A stretch of DNA of 64,000 nucleotides from Zygnema cylindricum (GCA_037447655.1 JBBHKE010003537.1:1-64000), one strand, 5' to 3'. Positions 10,131-23,083 are shown, counted from the first letter of the stretch. Made by a program: numbers and translations. Notes: generated by a model not told the origin, from the sequence alone.

Positions 10131-13100
10131 TGTAGATTCAAGTGCCTCCATGCACATGTGTATGGATAAACACCTGTTCAATAAGATAAGAAAGATTCCC
10201 ACCGTAGAGATAGAGTACGAGGATGGGAGGATAGTCACTACTACTCTTGTATGATCGGTAGATCTGAAAGTGTTAGAAGAAGGAAAGACATCCATAGTTA
10301 CATTCTCCGATGTATTGTTTATTCCGAAACTCAACAAAAACCTCATCTCTACGTATGTATTAGATGATAAGGGTTTTGATACTAGCATTAGGAAATGAGT
10401 CTTTACTGCTAGTTTTGAGGAGGAAGTCTATTTCACTGCTGAAAAAGGTAGCCAAGGGATATTTAGGCTGATTTTAAGCAATGAAAAGAAGAAACTTTAT
10501 TATACTGGTGTTCATGATATAACGATGTGGCATAAGAGACTCGGGCATGTGAATTTAGATAAGTTAAGAGAGATGAAAAAGATGGGAGTAGTGGAAGGGA
10601 TTGAGTTCGGTGAAAGTGAGAATCTAAGTGATTGTAGTGGATGTGCTTTAGGTAAAGCACACATGTTATCCTGCCCAAAAACTGCAACCTATAAGGGAGA
10701 AAAAATTCTAGATTTAGTACACACAGATATTCGGGCACCGGCCAAAGTGCCCTCACCGAGGGGGAAGAGATTTATGATGACTATCACTGATGATTGGTCT
10801 CGGTATTCCACGGTGTATTTTTTGAAAAACAAATCAGAAGCTCGGGATTGTTTTAGACAATATAAAGTATGGAGCGAAAAACTCTATGAAACTCCAATCA
10901 AGAGAGTAAGGAGTGACAATGGTGTAGAGCATACTTCTAACCAGATTGAGGATTTTTCTAAGGGAAGATGGAGTTCAACACCAAAACACAGTTCCACAAA
11001 ACCCGGAACAGAATGGGGTAGTTGAACGATTAAATAGGACAGTAAGTGATAGTGTAAGAAGTATGTTGTCGGATAAGAAGATAGGAAAAAGGTTTTGGGT
11101 AGAACCAATGAACTGTGCTAATTACCTCAAAAATAGAGTTGTTACCTCAGCTATAAAAGATCAAACACCTTATGAGAGATGGACAGGCCGGAAACCAGAC
11201 ATATCTCACTTAAAGGTTTTCGAAAGTCAAGTAATTAGTATAAATACAGATCGGTCTAATTTGAAGCTAGATCCTAAAGGAAAACCGGGATACTTATTAG
11301 GATATGATGAGGATGTTAAAGGATATAGAGTTTACGATCTAAAAAGAGAAGATATAATCTTAGTTAAGCATGTAGTAGTTATGGATGAAAGAAAGTCCTT
11401 GGATCCCTTCAAGTATACAAAGTCAGTAAAAATCAGATTTGAGTCAAAAAAATTCGATGACTTTGAGCTTCCTAACTATCCAAGTTTTAGAGAAGATGAC
11501 ATTCTTGCAGGTACAAATCAGACCGAAAAGGACTCGGCTGCGGAAACTCTAGTGACTACTCTACCCGAAGCGGAAGACGTGATGGAAATTGATTCGGAAT
11601 CAAGGGATAGAGGAGAAGCTGAGACTGTTTGAAAGAACCCTCGAAAACCATCTATTCCGGCCACAGATTTTGAGGGGGGAAGGAGAAGTAGCAAAAGATT
11701 GCAAGAAAAACACGTTAATAACAACGTAACAACCTCAAACTTATGGAGAGGCGATGACTTGTCCAGAAAGGAACTGGTGGAAGACAACCATCAATGAGGA
11801 GATGGCCTCAAATATGGCAGCCGATACTTGGGAGCTGGTGGACTGTCCACCTAACCAAAAACCAATCGGTTGTAAGTGGGTTTTCAAATTAAAAATGAAC
11901 CCTAATTACACCATTGAGCGTTACAAAGCCTGATTAGTGGCAACGGGATTTATACAAAAAGAAGGAATCGACTACGAGGAACCTTTGCCCTAGTCGTCAG
12001 ATTTCCCTCCATCCGCATACTTCTCAGTTTAGCAGCAACAGAAGACATCAAGGTGCACCAAATGGTAATCAAGACAACCTTTTTGCATGGAGAATTGGAT
12101 GAGGAGATCTTCATGTGACAACGCGAAGGATTTGTGGAGGAAGGAGAGGAGAGTAAGGTATGTCGGCTGATTAAATTCCTTTACGGTTTGAAAAAGGCGC
12201 CTCGACAATGGAATAAGAAACTTGATGAGTTTCTTACCGGTCTGGGATATATCCTGATCAGCTCAGATCACTCAATCTATGTTTTTGAAGATGAAAAAGG
12301 TGTTTTATTTATTGCAATTTAAGTTGATGATTTGCTTGTTTTAAGTAAATCAATGAAAAAAAATAATAAACTGAAAATCGATCTTAAGAGGAGATTTGAA
12401 ATGAATGATATGGGTGAAGCAAAATATATTTTGGGAATTTAAGTAGAAAGAGACGGAAAAAGAAAGATCATAAGATTGACTCAATAGGAAGCAATTGGGA
12501 ACATGTTGGAAAAATTTCAGATGGATAAAGCTAATAGTTGTACAACTCTAATGGAGTTAAAGAAGGGAAGTGAGGGGAGTGAGGAAGGAGTCCTAGTCTT
12601 AGACGAGGAATTAAGTCTTGAAGAACAGAAGTTCATACAGAATATTCCTTACAGGCAAGTAGTGGGAAGCTTAATCTATTTTATGAATTGTACCTGGCAG
12701 GATTTAGTTGCGGCTCTAGGAGTGCTGAGTAGAAGTCTAAATGCTCCCACTAAGAAGGTTTGGGAGGCAGCTAAGAGAGTCCTTAGATATTTGATAGGAA
12801 ATAGGGATCTATAGTTGCATTTGGGTGGGGAGAATACTCACATCACTACTTGGAGTGATGCGAGTTATGGTGATGCTCCGATGAGGAGATGTACTTCTGG
12901 ATATGTATTATATGTGGGTGATGGGGCTTGCTGTTGGAGTAGCAAATAGCAAAAGGTTATTGCTTAGTCCACCATGGAGGCTGAGTAAATGGCCTAATGC
13001 TCTGCTGTAAAAGAATTGATGTTGGTCAAGTCTTTACTTGGTGAGCTTAGTCACCTTAAGAGTGGTGTGCAAATTTTTTTTTGTGATAGCAGGCAGCAAT

Positions 13101-13311
13101 CGCTATTTGTGCCAATCGTAAACATCATTTTAAAGCTAAACACATGGACATTAGACTCAGATTTGTTAGAGAGAAAGTAAAAAACAAAATAATCAGTTTA
13201 GAGTACCGACCACATAGCGAGATGGTAGCAAATATGATGACCAAACCTGTGCCTTCCCCTAAGCTAATTTTGTGCAAGGAGAAGTGTGGTCTGAAATTAA
13301 AAATTGACTAA
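10131..13311 (+). pseudogene. pol: A2 pol, broken (protease, integrase, RT, RNase H)
   Basis: The domain order is intact but many frames are broken. Protease remnant near 10130 (Asp-Ser-Ser instead of Asp-Ser-Gly). Integrase zinc region MWHKRLGHVN...CSGCALGKAH from 10525. Integrase core with TITDDWSRYS and SDNGVEH. RT from about 11750, with YGLKKAPRQWNKKLDEFL. The Tyr of YVDD is a TAA stop (12320-12322). RNase H runs TWSDASYGD to about 13311, with further stops. It aligns with A1 throughout. Confidence 0.9.
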
Positions 13312-13324
13312 AAAATAAGGGGAG

Positions 13325-14141
13325 TGTTGAAATCGATGGTTCTTTTATTATTTTCTAGGTCTAAATTGGAATATAGAATGAAGGCGACGCAATCTGCCTC
13401 TAACTTCTCTCTCCAACTCCCACACTTGTTGTAGTCACTGAGAAGTTGGAGAGGAAGCTATAGCTATGGCTACCTAGGCTATCCAGAGGTTTACGAGAAA
13501 TAGATTAGTTGATTTATAGATAGATAGGTTTATTTGCTAAAAGGAGTATGTTAGAACCACGATATGATCTTGGTACCTGACGACCGTCAGAATGCCAATA
13601 GCTGGTAGACTTATCTGTTAAGTCTAGACATTAAGATACATACTATAGGGTTTGATATTTATTTAAATGTTGCCACGTAGGAAAATTCATTTAACGGATG
13701 ATGTTTACGGATACATAGATCCAGTTATGTAAACGTACGGATTTCGGTATGGATAAGAAATGAGTACCACACATTTTGTTTCTTTTACGAAACAAATACC
13801 TCACAAGCATTTATGACGACTATGATTGAAATCTGCATTCAATCGGACGGCCGAAAAGAAAGCTGAGATTGCGGAAGAGATTCTCGGTGGTTTGTGGTCA
13901 TCGCCATATCGGATGACACGTGGCACGATTACGTTGGATCGCGGCATCTTCGGGGATTACGGGACTGAATCCGGATATGTCATGTGTCGAATTTAGGCCA
14001 TGTCGTACAATGTCCGTACCTAAAGTACACCGGCAGCTGTACTTTTGCGTACGGAACTGTATTCTGATTGGTTTCGTACATCAGTAGATAGAGTCTGTGA
14101 GAGAGATAGGACTTAGAAAAATTAGGAGATAGGACCCTCTC
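13325..14141 (+). repeat. Copia A2 3' LTR, first part
   Basis: It starts TGTTGAAATCGATGG after the tract AAAAATAAGGGGAG. It is interrupted at 14141 by A3 and continues at 20648. Confidence 0.92.
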
Positions 14142-15193
14142 TGTAAAAACTAATGGTTTTATTAGTATTTTCTAGGTCTAAATAGAAATATTGAAAGAAG
14201 CCGAGGCAATCTACCTCTAACTTCTCTCTCGAACTCTCAAACTTGTCGCAGTCACTAAGAAATTGGAGAGGGAGCTAGAGCCATGGCTACCTAGGATATC
14301 CAAAGGTTTACGGGAATTTATATTAGTTAGGGGTTTATTTACTAAAAGGTAAGTGCCGGCCACAAGATTTGATCCTGGTACCTACCGGTCGGCAGACAAC
14401 AGATAGCCGGTAGCCTTAGCCGTTAAGTCATGAACTAGTGTTATGTACTATATAGTTTGATATTTATTTATACAAGACTACGTTGGATAAATCATTTAAC
14501 TATAATTGTTTACGGGATACATATATCCGGTAATGTATAAGTACAGTTTATGGTACGGACAAGAAATCAATACCGCGCATTTATTTCTTAAGTGAAACGA
14601 ATACCGCGCATGTATTTATTACGGCTACGATTAAATTCGAATTTAATCGGACGGCCGGAATTAGCGCCGAGATCGCGAAAGAAGATTTTGGCAGTTTATG
14701 GCCATAGCCACATCGGATGACACGTGGCAAAATTACATTGGATCGTGGTATCTCCGGAGATTATGGCACCGAATCCGGATATGACATGTGTTAACATTTA
14801 GGCCATGTCGTACAATGTCTATAGATAAAGTACACCGGCAGCTGTACTTTTGCGTACGGAACTGTAATCTGATTGGTTCCGTTCATTAGTGGATAGAGTC
14901 TGTGAGAGAGATAAGACTTAGAAAAATTAGGAGATAGGACCCTCTCTCCCAGAGAGCTTCTGTACAAAAGGTCAACTTTGACCCTCCATAACTTACTATT
15001 TAGGGAAGCAAATTCAGAGATTCTTTTTCCTATTGACTCAAGGGAGTCTTGCCTTCACACAGGTGTAGGTGGTCAGTGTTTTGGTCTGCCAGGGTGGCAG
15101 TTATTTTTGCTGAAACACAAAGGGGTCAGGATTATCCTAGAGGCTTCTTGGAAGCTGTCTCCTCTGAGGACTTATGGAGGTCTCAGAGTTTCA
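14142..15193 (+). repeat. Copia A3 5' LTR
   Basis: 1,052 bp, starting TGTAAAAACTAATGG and ending CAGAGTTTCA. The hairpin at 14354-14394 has stem TGCCGGCC/GGTCGGCA, different in sequence from the B-family stem but in the same place. Confidence 0.93.
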
Positions 15194-16314
15194 GGTTATG
15201 GGCCCACCCTCTAGGGTACCAATCTTTAATGGAACTGGCTTCATATACTGGGTATGATAGGAGCTCTATGCAAAAAAAGGTTTTGGCGGATAGTGAGTGG
15301 ACGGTTGGGGCGTCCATCAAGTCTTGGAATTCCTCCAGGAATTAGAGGAACCAGATTCACCAGGAAAGAAGATCCACCTTCGACGGAGGAAACAAAAGAA
15401 GGAGAGTGTGGACAAAGGAAAGGAGAAGGAGACGATCACACCAATAGCAACTGGTTCGACATTTATGTCACCTATTCCGAGGAATGAGGAGAATGATACT
15501 AAAACCTGGGACTTTAACAATATGGCGGCAAAACACTTCATCCTACGCCATCTCACTCAAGGACTTGCATGTCCTCATTTGCAGGTAGAAAGGGCATCCG
15601 ATCTTTGGATGGCTCTCATAGAGATGTACCGAAGTGGTACGATTCAGCAACAACAGTTGGCTGATCAGAAAGTTAAGGAGTATGTATACAAAGGGGGAAA
15701 TATGTTGGATTTTTGCAATGAGCTTGCTACACTCTTCATGGAGCTACACAGTGCGGGAAAAGATTTTAGTAAAAAAAATAAGTTAACTGTTTACTGATAA
15801 AGTTACCTGATGAGTTCGATAACATAGTCAACCGTGTGCAGGATTTGCCGAACTTAAAGTGGATATGAAACTCAATGGTAGGGATGATTCTCGTTCAAGA
15901 GAATATGATTAAGATCCGAAAGGGAGGAAAGAGTGGCCAAGCCTTGGCAATTGCGACCGATTGGAGGATCAAGGATTCCCGAAAACCGGTCGAAAACTAT
16001 GGGGGAGGGAGCAAAAAAATTAGACCAACGAGTTCGGATTAAGGGCTCCCAAAGGTTTATGTCATTTTTGTAAGAAACCTGGACACTATATGACAGAGTG
16101 CACTAAGCTAACCGAGCTTCGATTAAAAAAGAGGCAGACCAGTGATACCCTGAGTGGAAAGAAAAAAACCCTTGTGACACAAGTACATGAGGCGGAATTT
16201 GAGGACGAGGACGATGTGCTCCTTTTAGATGAAAAATTAGAGGCGAAAAACGAGGTCGAAATTCCACGAAGGCATAAATGTGCTTACGGTGGATTGAAAG
16301 GTGAAGCTGGCTAG
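15173..16314 (+). pseudogene. gag: A3 gag, broken
   Basis: The LTR-borne ATG is followed by MEVSEFQVMGPPSRVPIFNG. A TGA comes within 27 codons of the start (GGTATGATAG, a deletion relative to A1). The core MAAKHFILRHLTQGLACPHLQVE is readable from about 15520. Frameshifts follow near 15775. The zinc knuckle (CHFCKKPGHYMTEC) lies at about 16060-16100 and the acidic linker runs to 16314. Confidence 0.87.
15194..15208 (+). promoter_or_regulatory. Primer binding site of A3
   Basis: GGTTATGGGCCCACC follows the LTR directly; half initiator tRNA-Met type. Confidence 0.8.
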
Positions 16315-19300
16315 ATTGAAGATTCAGGTGCCTCCATACACATGTGTAAAGATAGGCACCTGTTCAATCAGATAAGAAATATTCCCACTGTAGAGATAGA
16401 GTACGGGATGGGAGGAAAGTCACCACTACTTTTGTATGATTGGTAGATTTAAAAGTGTTAGTAGAAAGAAAGACATCCATAGTAACATTCTTCGATGTAT
16501 TGTTTATTCTGAAGCTGATCAAAACCCTCATCTCTACATCTTTATTAGATGATAAGGGTTGTATTACTAGCACTAGGGAAAGAGTCTTTATTGCTAGTTT
16601 TGAGGAGGATGTCTATTCATTGCTGAGAAAGATAGCCATGGGATATTTAGGCTGGTTTAAATAATGAAATGAAGAAACTTTATTATGCTGGTGTTCATGA
16701 TATTATGATTTGGCATAAGAGGCTTGGGCATGTGAATTCAGACATGTTAAGAGAGATAAAAAAGATGGGAGTGGTGGAATGGATTATGTTCAATGAGAGT
16801 GATAATATAAGTGATTGTAGTGGATGTGCTCAAGGTAAAGCACATACATTACCCTTCCTAAAACAGCCACCTTTAAGGGAGAAAAAATTATAGATATAGT
16901 ACAGACAGATAATTCGGGACCGGCTAAAGTGCCCTCACCGGGGGGAAAAAAATTTATGATGACTATCACTCATTATTGGTCTCAGTATTCTTGAGTGTAT
17001 TTTTTGAAAAACAAGTTCAAAGTTTAGGATTGTTTTAGGCAATATAAAGCATCGAGCAAAAAACTATATGAAACTCTAATCAAGAGAATAAAAAGTTACA
17101 ATGGTGGAGAGTATACTTCTAACTAGTTTGAGGATTTTTAGAGGGAAGATGGGGTACAACACCAAACGAGAGTTCTAGAAAACCCGGAACAAAATGGGGT
17201 AGCTGAAAGGTTAAATAGAACACTAAGTGATAGTGCTATAAGTATATTGTCAAATAAAAAGATAGGAAAAAGGTTTTGGGAAGAAGCAATGAACTGTGCT
17301 TATTACCTAAAAAATAGAGTTCTTACTTCAGCTTTAAAAGACCAAACAACTTATGAGAGATGGACAGGCCGGAAACCAGACATATATTAGTTAAAGATTC
17401 TCGGCAGTAAAGTATTCAGTCTATATAGAGATTAAGCTAATTGGAAGCTAAATCCTGAAGGAAAACTAGGATACTTATTAGGATATGACGAGGATTTTAA
17501 AGGATATAAAGTTTATGATATAAAAAGGGAAGATATAATCTTAGTAAAGAATCTAGTAGTTATGGATGGAAAAAAGTCAGTGGATCCCTTCAAATATACA
17601 ATGTTAGTAAAAAATTAGATTTGAGTTAGAAAATTTTGATGACTTTAAGCTTCTTAACTATCCAAGTTAAAGAGAAGATGACATTCTTGCATGTATAAAT
17701 CAGACTTAAAACGAACCGGTTGTGGAAACTCCAGTGACAACTCTACACGAAGCGGAAAACGTGGTGGAAATTGATTCGAAATCAAAAGATAGGGGAGAAC
17801 CCGAGGTTGTTCGAAAGAATCCACGATAAACATCTATTCCGGCCTTAGATTTTGAAAGGGGAAAGAGAATTAGCAAAAAATTGCAAAAACAACATGTTAA
17901 TGATAAGATAACTAAACTATCTCCTCAAGATGAACCTCAAATTTATGGAGAGGAGATGACTTGTCTTGAAAGAAATCGGTATAAGATAGCCATCAATGAG
18001 GAGTTGGCCTCAATTATGGCAGCTGATACTTGGGTGCTGGTGGATTGTCCACCTAACCCTAAACCAATCGGTTGTAAGCGGGTTTTCAAATTAAACTAAA
18101 CCCTGATAACACAATTTAATGCTACAAGGCTTGATTAGTGGCAAAGGGATTTACACAAAAAGAGGGAATTGACTACGACGAAACTTTTGCCCTTGGCTCA
18201 GATTTCCCTCTGCATACTTTTCAGCCTAGCAGCAGCGGAAGACATGGAAGTGCACCAGATGGACATCAGGACAACCTTTTTGCATAGAGAATTGGAAGAG
18301 AAGATCTTTATGTGACAACCTGAAGGGTTTGTGGAGGAAGGAGAGGAGAGTAATGTATGCTGGCTGATTAAATCTCTTTATGGTTTGAAACAGGCGCCTC
18401 GACTGTGGATTAAGAACCTTGATGAGTTTCTTACCGGTCTAGGATATATTTGGATCGGCTTAGATCACTCAATCTGTGTTTTCAAAGATGAGGAAGGTTT
18501 TATATTTATTGCAATATATGTTGATGATTTGCTTGTTTTAAGTAAATTAATGGAAAAAATTAATAAACTGAAAACCAATTTTAAAGGGAGATTTGAAATG
18601 AAAGATATAGGGGAAGCAAAATATATTTTGGGAATTCAAGTAGAAAGAGACTAAAAAAGAAAAATTATAAGATTGAATAAAAAAAAAGCAATAGGGAACA
18701 TGTTGAAAAATTTCAAATGGATAAAGCTAATAGTTGTTCAACTCCAATGGAGTTGAAGAAGGGAAGTGAGGGGAGTGAGGAAGGAGTCATAGTTTTAGAC
18801 AAGGAATTATGTCCTGAAAAACAGAAGTTCATGTAGACTATTTCTTACAAGCAAGTAGTGGGAGGTCTAATATATTTTATGAATTGTACCCCGCCGAATT
18901 TAGCTGCGGCTGTAGGTGTGCTGAATAGAAGTCTAAATGCTCCCACTAAGAGGGATTGGGAGGTAGCTAAAAGAGACCTTAGATATTTGATAAGAACTAG
19001 GGATATGTATTTGCATTTGGGTGGGGAGAATATTGACCTCACTACTTAGAGTGATGCCAACTATGGTGATATTCCGATGAGGAGATGCACTTCTGGATAT
19101 GTACTAAATGTGGGTGATGGGGTTTGCTGTTGGAGTAGAAAACAACAAAAGTTATTGCTCAGTCCACCAGGGAGGCTGAGTATATGGCCTCTTGTTTTGC
19201 TGTAAATGAATTGATGTGGGTCAAGTCTTTGCTTGGTGAGCTTGGTCACCTTAAAAATGGTGTGCAAATTTTTTTTTGTGATAATCAGGCAGCAATCGCT

Positions 19301-19531
19301 AATTTTGCCAATCATAAACATCATTTTAAAGCTAAACACATTCACATGAGTCTTAGCTTTGTTAGAGAGAAAGTAGAAAACAAAATAATCAGTTTAGAGT
19401 ACCGACCTGATAGTGAGATGTTAGCAAACATAATGACCAAACCTGTAGCAGATATGATGACGAAACCTATGCCCTCCCTTAAGCTAATTTTCTGCTGGGA
19501 GAAGTGTGGTCTGAAATTAAAGATTGACTAG
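16315..19531 (+). pseudogene. pol: A3 pol, broken
   Basis: The domains follow the A1 order: protease remnant (about 16318), integrase zinc region (IWHKRLGHVNSDM...CSGCAQGKAH, 16705-16840), a heavily mutated integrase core, and RT with YVDDLL intact near 18520. The A-run after YVDD has no extra base here, so the frame continues as LSKLMEKINKLK. RNase H follows and ends at 19531. A local duplication repeats the segment MTKPVADMMTKP near 19435-19470. Confidence 0.9.
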
Positions 19532-19544
19532 AAAATAAAGGGAG

Positions 19545-20647
19545 TGTAGAAATTAATGGTCCATTTAAAGTATTTTTTAGGTCTAAATAGAAATATAGAA
19601 AGAAGCCGAGGCAGTGTACCTCTAACTTCTCTCTCCAACTCTCAAACTTGTCGCAGTTAGTCAGAAATTAGAGAGGGAGCTAAAGCCATGGCTTTCTAGG
19701 CTATCTAAAGGTTTACGGGAAATATATATTAGTAAGGGGTTTATTTACTAAAAGATATGTGCCGGCCACAGGATTTGATGTTGGTACGTCCGGACGGCAG
19801 ACAGCCGATAGCCGTTAGCCGGTAGCCTTAGCTGTTAAGTCTTTAACTAGTGTTACATACTATATGGTTTGATATTTAATTAAACCTTATTAGGTAGGAT
19901 AATTCATTTAACTGTAAATGTTTACGGGACACATAGATCCAATAATGTAAAACTACGGATTACGGTACGGATAAAAAACCAATACCGCGCATTTATTTAT
20001 TTAATGAAACGAATACCGCGCATGTATTATTTACGGCTATGATTGAATGTGAATTTAATCGGAAGGCCGAAATTAACGCCGAGATCGCGGAAGACGATTT
20101 TGGTGGTTTGTGGTCATCGCCACATCGGATGACACGTGGTAGAATGACATTGGATCGGTGCATCTCCGAGGATTAAGGGAGCGAATCCAGACATACCACG
20201 TGTCGCCATTTAGGCCATGTCGTACAATGTCCGACATACCACGTGTCGCCATTTAGGCCATGTCGTACAATGTCCGTACTGAAAGTACACCGGCAGCTGT
20301 ACTTTTGTGTACGAAACTGTTATCTGATTGGTTCCGTACTTTAGTAGATAGAGTCTATGAGAGAGATAGGACTTAGAAAAATTAGGAGATAGGACCCTGT
20401 CTCCCAAAGATATTCTCTACAAAAGGTGAACTTTGACCCTCCATAACTTACTGCTCAGGGGAGCAAATTCAGAGATTCTTTTTGCTACCGACTCAGGGGA
20501 GTCTTGCCTTCACAGGGGTGCAGGTGGTCAGGGTTTTTGTCTGCCAGGGTGGCAGTTATTATTGCTGGAACACAAAGGGGTCAGGATTATTCAGAGGCTT
20601 CTTGGAAGCTGTCTACTCTGAGGACTTATGGAGGTCTCAGAGTTTCA
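19545..20647 (+). repeat. Copia A3 3' LTR
   Basis: 1,103 bp, starting TGTAGAAATTAATGG and ending CAGAGTTTCA. It is longer than its 5' partner, mostly because of a 43-bp tandem duplication at 20190-20275. The hairpin at 19760-19799 has one stem mismatch. Confidence 0.93.
20190..20275 (+). repeat. 43-bp tandem duplication in the A3 3' LTR
   Basis: Units 20190-20232 and 20233-20275 are identical, beginning GACATACCACGTGTCGCC. Each carries a CACGTG core and a CGTACAATGTCC segment, so the duplication doubles putative promoter motifs. The 5' LTR has one unit. Confidence 0.9.
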
Positions 20648-20894
20648 GTCCCAGAGAGCTTCTGTACAAAAGGTCAACTTTAACCCTCCATAACTTACTG
20701 CTCAGGGGAGTAAATTCAGAGATTCTTTTTGCTATCGACTCAGGGGAGTCTTGCCTTCACCGAGTGCAGTTGGTCAGAGTTTTTGTCTGCAAGGGTGGCA
20801 GTTATTTTTGCTGAAACACAAAGGGGTCAAGATTATCCTAGAGGCTTCTTGGAAGCTGTCTACTATGAGGACTTATGGAGGTCTCAGAGTTTGA
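20648..20894 (+). repeat. Copia A2 3' LTR, second part
   Basis: It resumes at CCCAGAGAGCTTCTG and ends CAGAGTTTGA. The two parts sum to 1,064 bp, matching the 1,070-bp 5' LTR. Confidence 0.92.
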
Positions 20895-21841
20895 GGAACC
20901 GGGTCATTATATGGAGGAATGCCCTTGTTTGGAAAAACTTAGAAGTTGGAATGTGGATGAGGAGGAAGAAGGGGAAGAGGAGAAAGAGGATGAAGATATT
21001 GCTTCTCCGAATTAGTAGTATGGGGAAGAGAGAAAAGCACACAGAATTTCCACGAAAGTAACAATGTGCATTTGGAGGTATAAGGGAAGTAAAGAGAGAG
21101 GAGGTACTTGAGGATGTCGAGGAGTGTATAGTGTATGACTTAGAAATGAGAAAGTCAGATCTAGGATCCATAAGTGAAAACGGGAAAGATAAAATTAATG
21201 ACGATAATTTTATAGATAATAGGAAAACAGAAAATTGGTCCGAAAAGGAGACTTTACCAGATTCCGAGGAAAGGGGAGAAGTGAAACTCGAAGAGGTTTT
21301 AAAGGATAGGGGAGAAGAGAAATATTTGATTAAAGGTTTAGGGGAGAAGAAATATTTATTGGGAATTAAAATAGATAGCGATAGTGGAAAGAATTACATG
21401 GGAGAGAGTGAGGGAAGTTCAGAAAATGGGGTAGTTATCATAGATAAAAATATGAGTACGGAAGATGTAGATCTTATGAGAAACTTAGTGGGGACTAGTG
21501 TTTTTTGGGAATATTTGGAGGTGGATGGATTTGACATCACTACTTGGTGTGATGTCGCTTCTGAAGATGTTCCTGTAAAAGGGTTATCATCCGGGTATAT
21601 GTTGCAGATTGGAGATGGGGCTGGCTGTTTCGATTGCAAGAGAGAAATCGGGTGGTGTGTGGATGAAAAAGTGATGAGGTGGATAAAATCTTTGCTCGGG
21701 GTTATGAAAATTGGGATGCTTGATAAAATATGTGATCATCAAGATCCAATGTTTATTTCAGCTCATCTAATGGACCTTTTAAAATGTGAGAGTATTGTCA
21801 TAAAGGTTTATAAAAGGAAAAGGAAAAAGGAAAAAAAATAA
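20895..21841 (+). pseudogene. B2 zinc-knuckle end, acidic ORF and vestigial RNase H
   Basis: This continues B2 gag after A2, reading EPGHYMEECPCLEKLRSW and an acidic stretch, with stops near 21010. An open frame at 21131-21841 then parallels B1: TENWSEKETLPDSEERGEV, KYLLGIKI, GFDITTWCDVASEDVPVKG, SGYMLQIGDGAG, WIKSLLG and ICDHQ, ending in a Lys/Arg-rich tail. The last blocks align with copia RNase H. One Asp (TWCD) is kept, but the MEAEY segment with the catalytic Glu is missing, so RNase H activity is not expected. Confidence 0.72.
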
Positions 21842-21916
21842 AAAATTGGGAGGGAGTATTTTGGTTTTTTTTGTGTGTGGGAGTTGAAAGGAAAATAGAC
21901 TAGAAAATAAGGGGAG

Positions 21917-23083
21917 TGTTGATGTTTGTGTATTTTCTAGGATAGAAAAAGGCAGAGGCAGTGTGCCTCTAACTCCCCTCTCCAAGCCCCCACACTTGTT
22001 GTAGTCACTGAAGGCTGGATAGGGAGCTAGAGCCATGGCTGCCTAAGCTCTCTAGAGAAGACAAGGGGTAAAGTAGGTAGATTTACCAAAAGTTAGTTGA
22101 CGGACCCAAGAATTGATCCTTGTCCCTGCCGTACGTCAATTTGCATTAGCCGTTAGCTCTAGCCGTTAAGTCTAGGACACATATTACGATACATAGGGTT
22201 TGATAAATATATAAATCGTCACATGTAGATTAATTCGTTTAACGACGAATAGATACTTAGTGCATAGATACAGTTTGATTTAGTACGAAGTACGGTACGG
22301 GGACAGAACGGATACCGCGCTTTTGTTTCGATAGCGAAACAAATACCGCGCGTCGAATTTTAGCGGCTACGATTATAGCCGGTTTTGATCTGACGGCCGC
22401 GATAGGCGCCGCGATCACAGAAAAGGTACTTTTGGCGTTTTACGGTATTTGCCACGTCAGATGACGCGTGGCGTGATAACATTCGATTACGGGAATTCCG
22501 GAGATTATAGGAACTAATCCTGATTTGACACGTGTCGATATTTTGGCCATGTCGTACAATAGCCGTACAAAAAGTTCACCGGCACCTGTACTTTTCTGTA
22601 CGACACAGTAATTTAATTGGTGCCGTACTTCAGTAGATAGAGTTTTGAGAGGGTTTAGGACTTAGAAAATTTTGGGTAGGCAGCTGCCTCTCCCAGAGAG
22701 CACCCTGTATAAATGGCAAACTTTGGCCAGCCATAACTATCAATTTACTTGACCATTTTCAGTGATTCTTTTTGCTGCGGACTCAGGGGAGTCCAAGCTA
22801 CAGACGGGTGTAGTGGGTCAGAGTTTTTGTCTGCGAGGGTGGTAGTATTTCTAAGGTAAAGTCAAAGTGGGTGAATGTGTCCAAATCTCATATTCTAACT
22901 TTGCATTCTAAGGTGGAACTGAGCACACAGAAAGTGTTATTTCACAGGGGTGAATCTATATTGGGGTTCTGACAGTGAAGGGGTCTGTCAATTGGGTTTA
23001 TATCAAGTTGGAGTCGGCACTATCTAGATAAGCTTCTTTTGGATCTGCATACTCTGAGGGCCAATGGAGGTCTCAGAGTTTCA
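21917..23083 (+). repeat. Copia B2 3' LTR
   Basis: 1,167 bp, starting TGTTGATGTTTGTG after the tract AAAATAAGGGGAG and ending CAGAGTTTCA. The hairpin is at 22097-22139. It is followed by the CCTCC duplication. Confidence 0.94.

Larger units (their letters stand above)
14142..20647 (+). mobile_element. Copia A3, inserted in the A2 3' LTR
   Basis: The LTRs are 14142-15193 and 19545-20647, with a degenerate A-type Gag-Pol between. The left flank ends CTCTC. The right flank reads GTCCCAGAGAG where CTCTCTCCCAGAGAG would be expected, so the right duplication has lost or changed bases. The A2 LTR resumes precisely after it. Confidence 0.92.
7929..20894 (+). mobile_element. Copia A2, expanded by nested A3
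   Basis: The 5' LTR is 7929-8998. The 3' LTR is 13325-14141 plus 20648-20894, split by A3. The flanking duplication is GGAAC (7924-7928 and 20895-20899). The last dinucleotide of the 3' LTR is GA, not CA. It encodes a degenerate Gag-Pol of the A type. Confidence 0.93.
5796..23083 (+). mobile_element. Copia B2, full-length insertion expanded by nested A2 and A3
   Basis: The LTRs at 5796-6971 and 21917-23083 are flanked by the perfect 5-bp duplication CCTCC (5791-5795 and 23084-23088). The B2-specific sequence is 5796-7928 plus 20895-23083, about 4.3 kb. The rest is element A2, which itself contains A3. B2 lacks protease, integrase and RT, like B1. Confidence 0.95.

Noticed and set aside
21820-21845. 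A-rich stretch as a SINE or LINE poly-A tail
   Set aside because: It is the Lys-rich end of the B2 ORF and precedes the polypurine tract and LTR. There are no flanking duplications of its own.
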